The notes beneath the pieces were generated by a model. The model saw only the letters and a program-made list of their open reading frames with translations, had not been told where the DNA came from and did not search any database. A stretch of DNA of 43,112 nt from Alphaproteobacteria bacterium (GTDB lineage: Bacteria; Pseudomonadota; Alphaproteobacteria; Caulobacterales; Parvularculaceae): the NCBI GenBank assembly GCA_030426465.1, contig JAUHYK010000034.1:1-43112 (forward strand), in the 5' to 3' direction. Numbering within the stretch: the stretch's first letter is position 1; every line of letters starts with the position of its first letter. Below are positions 16,439 through 24,058 of the stretch, in pieces. The translations under genes were made by a program, and so were the position numbers.

Positions 16439-17278
16439 ATGGCGTTTGATCCGACTTGTCTTTCTGCGTTCTCCGCGCGCTATCCAGCGGCGCCGGCGCG
16501 GTTGCGCCACCATCTGACGGACCATCCTTTGTTCGTCATGGACCGGCTGATCGCGCTCGCCCGGACGTTGCCGGACGCGTCGGTTGAGTATAATTCCGGC
16601 GAACTCCCGATTGGTCAAAAGCCTGAAGAAACGCCCATGAATGGCCTGTCGGCGGAAGAAACCGTGCGCCGTATCGCGGAAAACAAGTCCTGGATTGTTC
16701 TGAAAAATATTGAACAGGACGCGGACTATGCGGCGCTTCTTGAAAGTTGCCTTGGCGATGTGGCTCCTGCGGCGCGCGCCGCGACCGGCAAGATGCATAT
16801 GTGCGAAGGCTTTATTTTTGTTTCATCCCCCGGCTCGGTAACGCCGTTTCACATGGACCCTGAACACAATATCCTTATGCAGGTGCGCGGCGCGAAAACC
16901 TTCACGATTTTTCCATGTGGCGACGAAAGCTTTCTTGGCGATGAGGCCCATGAAGTGTTTCACAAGCCCGGCGGGCACAGAAATCTTCCCTACAGAGATG
17001 AATATGAAGGAAAGGGAGACAAGATCGAACTGGCTCCAGGCGATGCGCTCTATGTGCCGGTGAAGGCGCCGCACTGGGTGAAGGTCGGACGGGACGTTTC
17101 TGTGTCGCTTTCCATCACCTGGCGCTCCGAGGCGTCTGACGCTGAGGCGCATTTACGCCGGGCGAATGGCTGGCTGCGGGCGAGGGGCGCGGCGCCGCCA
17201 CGTCCGGGTGCGGCGCCCTTGCGCGACCGCGCCGCCGTGCTGGCGTCCCGCGTCATTGAGCGATTTCAGCGCTCCTGA
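16439..17278 (+). CDS. Cupin-like JmjC-domain protein (probable 2-oxoglutarate/Fe(II) hydroxylase)
   Basis: A 279-residue protein. The facial triad HxD...H is seen as His138 and Asp140 in VTPFHMDPEHNILMQVRG, and His212 in VPVKAPHWVKVG. KTFTIFPCG between them fits the JmjC/cupin_8 barrel. Members hydroxylate amino acid side chains in proteins or small molecules. I place the start at the ATG 16439 with AAGGA about eight bases upstream; the open frame runs further into the preceding gene but without a site. The C-terminus (SLSITWRSEASDAE, then a Pro/Arg/Ala-rich tail) is typical of bacterial members beside acyltransferases. The target is unknown. Confidence 0.85.
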   Translation: MAFDPTCLSAFSARYPAAPARLRHHLTDHPLFVMDRLIALARTLPDASVEYNSGELPIGQKPEETPMNGLSAEETVRRIAENKSWIVLKNIEQDADYAALLESCLGDVAPAARAATGKMHMCEGFIFVSSPGSVTPFHMDPEHNILMQVRGAKTFTIFPCGDESFLGDEAHEVFHKPGGHRNLPYRDEYEGKGDKIELAPGDALYVPVKAPHWVKVGRDVSVSLSITWRSEASDAEAHLRRANGWLRARGAAPPRPGAAPLRDRAAVLASRVIERFQRS

Positions 17279-17358
17279 TCCTTTGATGTCTCGCGCGCTG
17301 GCTTCTGATGGCGCGGCGGTGTAAAGAGCGGGACTTTTTTGATTTTCAGGAGGTAAGC

Positions 17359-18834
17359 ATGGCGGAAATGCTGGATTTTGATGTCCCCGCCAGCGATCTC
17401 GTCGCCTGCGCCAGCCCAAAAGAGGCGACGGCGCGGCTCGAGGCGCTATATGAGGAAGCCCATGCGCAGATCCGCGCGCGGTTCGACCGGTATCTCGCCG
17501 GTGATGCGCTGGATGATGTTGAGCATGGAGAGAGCGGAGCCGTTTACCCCTATCTTTGCGCCGTGGTGCCGGCGGAGGCCGCGCCGCAAACTTCCAAACT
17601 CGCCCTCGGCCAGATCGCCTCGGTAAGCGTGCATGGCGCCACCGTCACGCAGCCGTCGCTGTTCTCAAATTATTTCGAAGAACAGCTTGCACGGATCATG
17701 GACCGGTTTTCGGCGAAAGTTTATGTAGGTCGCTCCTTTACGCCGATCCCGCTGACCTTCGCGCTGGAAAAGGCGACGGCGAATCTCACGGCGGAAAAGC
17801 GCAATCATCTTCAATATCATTTCCATACGCCCAATCTCGTCTCCACTAATGACGATATCGTCGACGGTCATTTCATCCTGAAGCGTCATGGCGCCATGCC
17901 CTTGTCCCTGTTTACGGCGGAGCGTATCGATTATTCGCTTCACCGCATTCAACACTACACTGCGACCAAGCCGGAGCATTTCCAGAATTATATTCTGTTC
18001 ACGAACTATCAGCGTTATGTGGACGAATTTGTTGAATTCGCCAAAGCGGAAGTTGCGGCGGGGCGGGCCGAAGCGCTGATCGAGCCCGGCGATCGCATCA
18101 CTACGAAAGGCAAGGAGCCAAGCATTCCGCCTACGGCCCGTCTGCCGCAAATGCCGGCCTACCATCTCGTCCAGAAGGACCATGACGGCGTGACGCTGGT
18201 GAATATCGGCGTCGGCCCGTCCAATGCGAAAACCATCACCGACCATCTGGCCGTGCTGAGGCCTCATGTGTGGCTGATGATCGGTCATTGCGGCGGTCTT
18301 CGCCGGTCGCAGCGGCTTGGTGATTATGTGCTCGCTCACGCCTATCTCCGCGAAGACAATGTGCTCGATGATGTATTGCCGCCATCGGTGCCTCTGCCGA
18401 CGCTCGCTGAAGTGCAGCTTGCGATGACGCAGGCTGTGCAGGAAGTGTCGAAGGTCGAAAAGCGGGAACTGAAGGAACATCTGCGCACCGGCACAGTCGT
18501 CACCACGGGCGACCGCAACTGGGAGCTTCGATTTGAACGTAACGCCGTGCGCCTCAATCAGGCGCGGGCCATCGCCATCGACATGGAATCGGCGACCATT
18601 GCGGCCAATGGGTATCGCTACCGCGTGCCATACGGAACGCTGCTGTGCGTTTCCGACCGTCCGCTTCATGGCGAGGTGAAGCTGCCGGGCATGGCCGATG
18701 CGTTTTATCAGGAGCGCATCAGTCAGCATCTCGATATCGGCCTGCGCGCCATTGATATTCTGCGCCAGGAAGCGCGCGGCGGCACGCTTCATTCGCGCAA
18801 GCTAAGAAGCTTTGACGAGCCGTTTTTCCGGTAG
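17359..18834 (+). CDS. amn: AMP nucleosidase
   Basis: A 491-residue enzyme splitting AMP into adenine and ribose 5-phosphate, close to the E. coli Amn length. The N-terminal Amn domain (about 1-190) contains RFSAKVYVGRSFTPIPLTFAL and YHFHTPNLVSTNDDIVDG. The C-terminal phosphorylase-type nucleosidase domain contains VNIGVGPSNAKTITDHLAVL, WLMIGHCGGLRRSQRLGDYV, IDMESATIAANG and LCVSDRPLHGE. The start is the ATG at 17359, behind a perfect AGGAGGT at 17348-17354. An earlier in-frame start has no such site. It converges on the glutaminyl cyclase gene, with ten bases between stops. Confidence 0.96.
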   Translation: MAEMLDFDVPASDLVACASPKEATARLEALYEEAHAQIRARFDRYLAGDALDDVEHGESGAVYPYLCAVVPAEAAPQTSKLALGQIASVSVHGATVTQPSLFSNYFEEQLARIMDRFSAKVYVGRSFTPIPLTFALEKATANLTAEKRNHLQYHFHTPNLVSTNDDIVDGHFILKRHGAMPLSLFTAERIDYSLHRIQHYTATKPEHFQNYILFTNYQRYVDEFVEFAKAEVAAGRAEALIEPGDRITTKGKEPSIPPTARLPQMPAYHLVQKDHDGVTLVNIGVGPSNAKTITDHLAVLRPHVWLMIGHCGGLRRSQRLGDYVLAHAYLREDNVLDDVLPPSVPLPTLAEVQLAMTQAVQEVSKVEKRELKEHLRTGTVVTTGDRNWELRFERNAVRLNQARAIAIDMESATIAANGYRYRVPYGTLLCVSDRPLHGEVKLPGMADAFYQERISQHLDIGLRAIDILRQEARGGTLHSRKLRSFDEPFFR

Positions 18835-18844
18835 GTTTTTTGGG

Positions 18845-19621
18845 TTAGTTCGTCAGCTCGACGAGTTCGATTTTGAAGAGCTTCGGCCAGTATTTGCCGG
18901 TGACGTAGAGGACGTCCTTTTCGCCTGCGTAAGCCACGCCGTTGAGGACGTCTGTCTCTCCGGGGACGATATCTTCGGCTTCCAGAAGCCCGCGCAGATC
19001 GACAATGCCATTGATGACGCCTGTGTCGGGATCGATCCTGACGAGCGCATTGGTCTTCCAGACATTGGCGTAGACGGCGCCGTCGATCCATTCGAGCTCA
19101 TTGAGCTGTTTTAGCGGCTTGCCCCTGAGCGTCACTTCGACCCGGCGTTCTTCGGTGAAGGTGTCGGGATCGATAAATCGCAATTGCGGCGTGCCGTCGC
19201 TCATGACGAGGCTTTCGCCGTCATAAGTCAGTCCCCAGCCTTCACCTTTATAGGAATAGCTGTTTTTGAGCGTGAAATCCTCGGCGCCATAGCGGAGCGC
19301 CGAGCCCTCGCGCCAGCTCAGCATGAAAATATCACCGTCCACAAACGCAGAACCCTCGCCAAAAAAAGATTGGGGCAAGTCGGTTCTGCGCATGACGTCG
19401 CCGCTTGTCAGATCCACCTGGCGCAGGGAGGATTCGCCATATTGGCCGGTGGATTCATAAAGTTTCCCGTCGTCGAAAAAGAGGCCTTGCGTAAAGGCGT
19501 CGCGCGCATGGGGGTAGGTTTCAAGAATGCGGTAGCCATAAAGGATCGGCTCGGGCGCCTGCGCGAACGCGCCGCCCATCGACGCAACAGCAACGATACA
19601 GATAAACCGGATTGCGCTCAC
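18845..19621 (-). CDS. Exported glutaminyl-peptide cyclotransferase (plant/bacterial five-blade type)
   Basis: A 258-residue protein with a signal peptide (MSAIRFICIVAVASMGGAFAQ) and a beta-propeller repeat. The family signs are FTQGLFFDDGKLYESTGQYGESSL, ILYGYRILETYPHARDAF, EGWGLTYDGESLVMSDG, LNELEWIDGAVYANVWKT and LNGVAYAGEKDVLYVTGKYW. It would cyclise N-terminal glutamine to pyroglutamate on exported proteins or peptides. The GTG start overlaps the stop of the upstream ceramide synthase gene by four bases (GTGA), so the two are translationally coupled, which is unexpected for their functions. Confidence 0.93.
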   Translation of the reverse strand: MSAIRFICIVAVASMGGAFAQAPEPILYGYRILETYPHARDAFTQGLFFDDGKLYESTGQYGESSLRQVDLTSGDVMRRTDLPQSFFGEGSAFVDGDIFMLSWREGSALRYGAEDFTLKNSYSYKGEGWGLTYDGESLVMSDGTPQLRFIDPDTFTEERRVEVTLRGKPLKQLNELEWIDGAVYANVWKTNALVRIDPDTGVINGIVDLRGLLEAEDIVPGETDVLNGVAYAGEKDVLYVTGKYWPKLFKIELVELTN

Positions 19622-20769
19622 AGGGGCTTCTCATACATGCGATAGGTTTTGTAGATTTCCGCGCCCATGTCGAGCAGCATGGAGAGCATGGATTCGTTAC
19701 TCTCAAGAATCCAGGACAGTTCTGAGTGAACCACACCGCGGGAGACATTGGCTTCCTGGGCCATGATGATCATCTTATAGGCGATCGCCGTGCCGACAGG
19801 CTTTCTTTGCAGCTTGTGAATAACGCCCATCAGCGGCATGCGTGCGCGCGGCGCCGGCTGCATTTTCAGCCGCCATAACAGCTTCGCCCAGTTGAAGGGT
19901 AGTAACTTTCCGCCGAAATCGCGGGTGAGGTTGTTGACGTCTGGCAGGACAAGCGCGAACGCCGCAGGTTCGCCGTCATAATAACAAAACACCACATTGT
20001 GGGGCGAGATAATCGGGCGCAGCTCCGCCGCCATATGATCGATCTGTTCTTCCGTAAACGGAATAAATCCCCAGTTGTCGCTCCAGGCGTCGTTAAAGAT
20101 ATGGATGACCCGCCTGATCTCCGCCTTGAAATCCGACATGTCGATATTGCGGAACGAGACTTTGGGATTGGAGAGCGCCTTGTCGATAAAGCGCTGGCGT
20201 TTTTCCGGCATCAATTGCGGGCGCGGCACATATTGAAGCGCATGCATGTCCACGGCCTTGTGAAAGCCTTCCGCCTCAAGAAGGCGCGCATAATAGGGCC
20301 GGCCATGGGGCATCATCACATAAGGCGGCGTGTCGAAGCCGGAGACGAGAAGGCCCGTTTCCTCATTGATGCAGTTGTTGAAGGGGCCAAGGATTTTCGT
20401 CACGGCCTGGCTTCTCAGCCAGTCGCCCGCCGCTTTAATGAGCGCATGGGCGACCGCCTGGTCGTCGATGGACTCGAAGAAACCGAAATGCCCGGCCCCG
20501 TCCTGATGGCGGTCGAGATGCGCCTGATTGACCAGCGCCTGAATGCGTCCCACGGGCGCGCCGTTTTTATACGCGATCCAGCGTTTGAACGGCCGGCCTT
20601 TAATTGACGGGTTTTTCTTTTCATCGAGGCGCGCTGAAAGTTCATATTCCAGCGGCGCCACATAATTTGGATCGCCTGCATAGATGTCATTCGCCATGCG
20701 GATGAAGGTTTTCAGATCGGCCGGTGTTTCAACGGCGCGTATTTCGAGCGCAGCGGTCTTGTCGAGCAT
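19618..20769 (-). CDS. bcerS: Bacterial ceramide synthase-type N-acyltransferase (GNAT, YghO-like)
   Basis: A 383-residue GNAT-fold protein unrelated to eukaryotic ceramide synthases. It has the YghO-type opening (IRAVETPADLKTFIRMANDIYAGDPNYVAPL), then GRIQALVNQAHLDRHQDGAG, FGFFESIDDQAVAHAL, LGPFNNCINEETGLLVSGF, FNDAWSDNWGFIPFTEEQI, and a C-terminal GNAT half (ELSWILESNESMLSMLLDMG, then YKTYRMYEKPL). In Caulobacter the member beside serine palmitoyltransferase N-acylates 3-ketosphinganine. I assign that role here from family and operon position. AGGA lies seven bases before the ATG. A perfect inverted repeat (CGCGT-6-ACGCG) stands upstream at 20795-20810. Confidence 0.85.
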   Translation of the reverse strand: MLDKTAALEIRAVETPADLKTFIRMANDIYAGDPNYVAPLEYELSARLDEKKNPSIKGRPFKRWIAYKNGAPVGRIQALVNQAHLDRHQDGAGHFGFFESIDDQAVAHALIKAAGDWLRSQAVTKILGPFNNCINEETGLLVSGFDTPPYVMMPHGRPYYARLLEAEGFHKAVDMHALQYVPRPQLMPEKRQRFIDKALSNPKVSFRNIDMSDFKAEIRRVIHIFNDAWSDNWGFIPFTEEQIDHMAAELRPIISPHNVVFCYYDGEPAAFALVLPDVNNLTRDFGGKLLPFNWAKLLWRLKMQPAPRARMPLMGVIHKLQRKPVGTAIAYKMIIMAQEANVSRGVVHSELSWILESNESMLSMLLDMGAEIYKTYRMYEKPL

Positions 20770-20794
20770 GCGGAGATCCTGAGCTGATTATTAT

Positions 20795-20810
20795 CGCGTA
20801 GTTTAACGCG
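20795..20810. promoter_or_regulatory. Inverted repeat upstream of the ceramide synthase gene
   Basis: CGCGT at 20795-20799 and ACGCG at 20806-20810 form perfect five-base arms around AGTTTA. The core GTTTAACGC recurs at 21363-21371, just before the DUF2141 gene. The sites may be operators shared by the two genes, but such short words also arise by chance. Confidence 0.25.
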
Positions 20811-20848
20811 AATGAGCCTTTAGTAAAACGCAGCTCAAGGAAAGGCCG

Positions 20849-21343
20849 TCAATTAAGGTCGATATTGACATGGGCGGCGCCGTCGGCGCTGACGCTGAAA
20901 AGGGCCTTCTCTACGGGCGGCGGGGCAAACACGACTTTGGGATTATTTGATATGCCCCACGGCTCTGCGGGCAAGCCAAGGCCGGTTTTGTCGAAATCGC
21001 CATTGGCGTTTTCATCATGATAGGCTGAGAGCGCGAAAAGCCCGCTTTCGGGCGCATGCAGGCAGAGTTTTGTCACAGGCGCTTTGGCGGCGAACTTGAC
21101 CTGATCGAGGCGGCCGCGTCCGCGCAAAAACCCTTCTTCCTTATTCGGAAAGAGATCAACCGTGACGAGACCCACACTCTTCTTCACACCCGTGACAAGA
21201 ACGCGGATTTCATTCGCCGCGCCAGTGCAACTGACATGCTCAAAGACGAAATCCGCTTCGCTCACTTCCACTTTTTTCTTGGCGAAAGAGGGCGATGCGG
21301 CGCCCGCTAAAAATATTGCTGCGATGATCCCGATACGCTTCAC
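20849..21343 (-). CDS. Exported DUF2141 protein
   Basis: A 164-residue secreted or periplasmic protein. The GTG at 21343 gives a clean signal peptide (MKRIGIIAAIFLAGAASPSFA) and has GAGGTGA five bases upstream; a GTG three codons earlier lies on that ribosome site and is less likely. The mature part shows the DUF2141 beta-sandwich pattern: IRVLVTGVKKSVGLVTVDLFPNKEE, LCLHAPESGLFALSAYHDENANGDFDKTGLGLPAEPWGISNN. The DENANGDFD segment looks calcium-binding. It sits between spt and bcerS in the same direction, with about 190 bases to spt and 79 to bcerS. Its function is not known. Confidence 0.88.
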   Translation of the reverse strand: MKRIGIIAAIFLAGAASPSFAKKKVEVSEADFVFEHVSCTGAANEIRVLVTGVKKSVGLVTVDLFPNKEEGFLRGRGRLDQVKFAAKAPVTKLCLHAPESGLFALSAYHDENANGDFDKTGLGLPAEPWGISNNPKVVFAPPPVEKALFSVSADGAAHVNIDLN

Positions 21344-21543
21344 TTTGGTCACCTCATCAAACGTTTAACGCCAGCCCTCTAGATAGTCGCTTCGAGCGCC
21401 GACCCTAGGGCTCAAATGCGGCGGTTTTGCGCCTGACGCATTTGTGACCGCCACGGTAGTCAGCCCCTTAGCAAGACTTTGCGACAGGGTTATGTCGCCG
21501 CCCTGACGGGCATTCACAAGCTGCGGCGAGGTCAGGACGGCTG

Positions 21544-22755
21544 TCAGGCAGCCCCATCGACGCGCGCAGAAGGGAAAGCTTCGGCAAGCGCGCCATAGGC
21601 GGCGACAAGCCGGTCGATGTCATCATTCGTATGTGCGGACGATACCGCCAGACGCAAGAGCGATTCCTTGCCCGGGGTGCCGGGCGGAATGGCCATATTC
21701 ACGTAAACGCCTTGATCCAGAAGGAAACGCCACGCTTCGAAGGCGTCTTCTCTGGTTGGCAGGAGCACTGAAATCACCGGCGCCGGTTTCGCGGCGAGGC
21801 GAAGGCCAAATTGCACGAAAGCGCCGTGAAGACGCCGTGCATTCTCCCAGAGCTTTTCGCGGATTGCCGGGTTCTCGCTGATATTGGCGAGGGCTGCGCC
21901 CGCTGATGCGATCGTTGATGGCGACGGTGATGCGGTGAACCGGTAAGGATTGGAAGCGAACCGTATATATTCTGCTTCCGGATGATTGGACGCCATGAAA
22001 CCGCCAATTGAGGCGAGCGCTTTTGAAAACGTGCCGGTGTAAAAGTCGATCTTGTCCATTACGCCTTCGGTCTCGGAAACTCCTTTGCCGGTGTCGCCAT
22101 AAACGCCAAAAGAATGCGCTTCGTCGACGAGAAGGTGAGCGCCGTGTCTATGAGCGACCTCGACAAATTCCTTTACCGGGGCGATGTCGCCATACATCGA
22201 ATACATGCCTTCGATGCAGACCAGCTTGCCGTTGTATTTTGGATCGAGCCGGGAGAGGCGTTTATCGAGACTTTCCGGATCGTTGTGGCGGAACCGGACG
22301 GTTTCCGCGCCGGAGAGCTGACAGCCGTCATAGATGCAGGCGTGGCAGTCTGCGTCGATCAGGACGACATCTTCGTTGCGGTCCACAAATCCGGCGATTG
22401 CGCCGAGATTGGCCGCATATCCGGTTGAGAACACAACGCAGTTTTTCATCGAGAGGAAATCGGCGATGTCTCGCTCAAGTTTTGTATGTCCGGAGAATGT
22501 GCCATTCGCGACGCGCGATCCGGTTGTGCCGGTGCCGTCATGGTCAAGGGCCGCTTTCGCCGCCGCAATCGCCTTGGGTTCAAATGTTTGTCCGAGATAA
22601 TTATGGGTGCCCGCGAGCACAGTTTCGCGGCCTTTAATCTTGGCTCGCGTCGGTCCGAGCACCTCTTCCATAACCACGGTGAAAGGGTTTTTTCCTGCTG
22701 CGGACAGCTGATCCAAGAGCGCCGCATTCTTTTCGAATTTATCAAACAGGCTCAT
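21544..22755 (-). CDS. spt: Serine palmitoyltransferase
   Basis: A 403-residue PLP enzyme of the alpha-oxoamine synthase family, joining serine and an acyl thioester to 3-ketosphinganine. It has the SPT-like opening (VVMEEVLGPTRAKIKGRETVLAGTHNYLG), the GTGTTGSRVANGTFSGH loop, LVDEAHSFGVYG and the Schiff-base region FYTGTFSKALASIGGF with Lys245. The N-terminus and the ACP-rich context separate it from KBL and BioF. It starts two bases after the stop of the acpR gene, which fits use of acyl-AcpR as substrate. The C-terminus (LLRLAVSSAHTNDDIDRLVAAY) is complete. Confidence 0.93.
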   Translation of the reverse strand: MSLFDKFEKNAALLDQLSAAGKNPFTVVMEEVLGPTRAKIKGRETVLAGTHNYLGQTFEPKAIAAAKAALDHDGTGTTGSRVANGTFSGHTKLERDIADFLSMKNCVVFSTGYAANLGAIAGFVDRNEDVVLIDADCHACIYDGCQLSGAETVRFRHNDPESLDKRLSRLDPKYNGKLVCIEGMYSMYGDIAPVKEFVEVAHRHGAHLLVDEAHSFGVYGDTGKGVSETEGVMDKIDFYTGTFSKALASIGGFMASNHPEAEYIRFASNPYRFTASPSPSTIASAGAALANISENPAIREKLWENARRLHGAFVQFGLRLAAKPAPVISVLLPTREDAFEAWRFLLDQGVYVNMAIPPGTPGKESLLRLAVSSAHTNDDIDRLVAAYGALAEAFPSARVDGAA

Positions 22756-22757
22756 CG

Positions 22758-23021
22758 TCAGGTTTGTTCTTTCTTGATCTTGTGAATGGCGTCCACAAGC
22801 TCGCCAATGGTCTTGATCTCGGAGATCGTATTGACGGGAATAGAGATGTCGTAGTTGTCCTCGATATCCATGACCACATCGAGAAGGGAAACGGAATCGA
22901 TCTCGAGATCGGCAATGATGTCGGTCTCGCGTGTCAGTTTCACGCCCTTTTCGTTGAGCGGCTCGAGGAGTGCAGTGATTTTGTGGAATACGAGGTCGTC
23001 GTCTTCCTGAATGCCGGACAT
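22758..23021 (-). CDS. acpR: Dedicated acyl carrier protein of ceramide synthesis
   Basis: An 87-residue acyl carrier protein. The phosphopantetheine site is in DLEIDSVSLLDVVMDIED, with Ser in DSVS in place of the usual DSL. The acidic helix pattern is clear. I chose the ATG at 23021 (MSGIQEDDD), with GGGAGA about seven bases upstream, over a longer frame whose extra 30 residues are Arg-rich and not ACP-like. It lies immediately before spt (two bases between) and 46 bases after cerR. AasR upstream is the likely loading enzyme. Confidence 0.92.
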   Translation of the reverse strand: MSGIQEDDDLVFHKITALLEPLNEKGVKLTRETDIIADLEIDSVSLLDVVMDIEDNYDISIPVNTISEIKTIGELVDAIHKIKKEQT

Positions 23022-23067
23022 GAGCGGGTCTCCCTGGCGGCGTCGAACGTTGTCGCGCCGCGTCCGA

Positions 23068-23988
23068 TTAAAGCAAATCGTGTTCTTGATACCAACAGGC
23101 GGTTTTTGCAAATCCTTCTTTCAGCGGCGTTTTGGGCCTCCAATCGCAGGCTGCATCAAGGAGGTTTTCCCGCGCGACCCAATCGGGGTGAAAAAACTCA
23201 TTGATCTGGCCTTCCCGCACGCTGGGCGTGTGCCCGAGCGCGCCTTCCACCGTTCGCACAATCCCATGATAGCCCGCGATGAGCGGGCGTGGAACCGCAA
23301 TCGCCCTTGGCCGCTTGCCAAGGACGTCGCCCAGAGTCGCGCCGATTTCGCTCCAGGCCCAGCCTTCCGGGCGCTCGTCGCCGACCTCATAGACGGCGCC
23401 TGAAGGCGCGTTCACAGCGGCGAGCAGCGCCCTTGCGGCGTCCTCCACATAAAGGATCGATGCGCGGGCCGCAGGGTCCGTTTTCGGCGCCAGGGCGAAG
23501 CCGGTTTTCACGAGCTTGAAAAATGGCAGGGTCACCATGTCCCGGGGGCCGTAAATCGCCGGCAGGCGCAGCGCTCGCCAGTCGCCGCCGGGCTCGGCGA
23601 CGGCGCTTTCGCTCGCGGCCTTGCTTCTTGCATAGGGCGATACATCGGGGCGGCGGGCTGACATGGAAGACGCATGAATGAGTTTCGCACCGGCGTCTTT
23701 GGCGGCGTGCGCCGCTGACTGCGCGCCTTCAATATTGACACGCTCGTAATCGGTGCGGTCGCGCGCATGGGTGAGCCCGGCGAGGTGAAAGAAAATATCC
23801 GCGTCCCTGGCCAGCGCGGCCAGCGCGGTTTCATCCTCAAGGGGGCCTTTGACGACGCGCAGCTTGTCGGCCTGAGGCAGCCGCGCCGGGTCGCGCGCCA
23901 GCGCTGCGACGTCCCAGCCTTCTTGCAAAAGCAGATCAATAAGCGCGGCGCCGACAAAGCCGGTGCCTCCTGTAAGGGCAGCTTTCAT
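23068..23988 (-). CDS. cerR: NAD(P)-dependent 3-ketoceramide reductase (extended SDR)
   Basis: A 306-residue extended short-chain dehydrogenase with the Rossmann motif at the start (MKAALTGGTGFVGAALIDLL), DIFFHLAGLTH, the catalytic Tyr-x3-Lys in SPYARSKAASE, and LRLPAIYGPRD. The Caulobacter homologue in the same position reduces the keto group after N-acylation. The family also contains many sugar epimerases, so the assignment rests on context. The stop precedes acpR by 46 bases and the start follows aasR by about 70. The ATG is preceded by GGAAGTCGGA. Confidence 0.88.
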   Translation of the reverse strand: MKAALTGGTGFVGAALIDLLLQEGWDVAALARDPARLPQADKLRVVKGPLEDETALAALARDADIFFHLAGLTHARDRTDYERVNIEGAQSAAHAAKDAGAKLIHASSMSARRPDVSPYARSKAASESAVAEPGGDWRALRLPAIYGPRDMVTLPFFKLVKTGFALAPKTDPAARASILYVEDAARALLAAVNAPSGAVYEVGDERPEGWAWSEIGATLGDVLGKRPRAIAVPRPLIAGYHGIVRTVEGALGHTPSVREGQINEFFHPDWVARENLLDAACDWRPKTPLKEGFAKTACWYQEHDLL

Positions 23989-24058
23989 TCCGACTTCCGG
24001 CGGCTAGAGCCTTATCAGGAAAAGTGGATAGCTCTTTTCCATCGAAAACGCGACCAAA

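Noticed and set aside
17665-18792. 375-codon open frame on the minus strand opposite amn
   Set aside because: It lies entirely antisense to a clear AMP nucleosidase, has no recognisable domain, and its composition is that of a GC-rich shadow frame.
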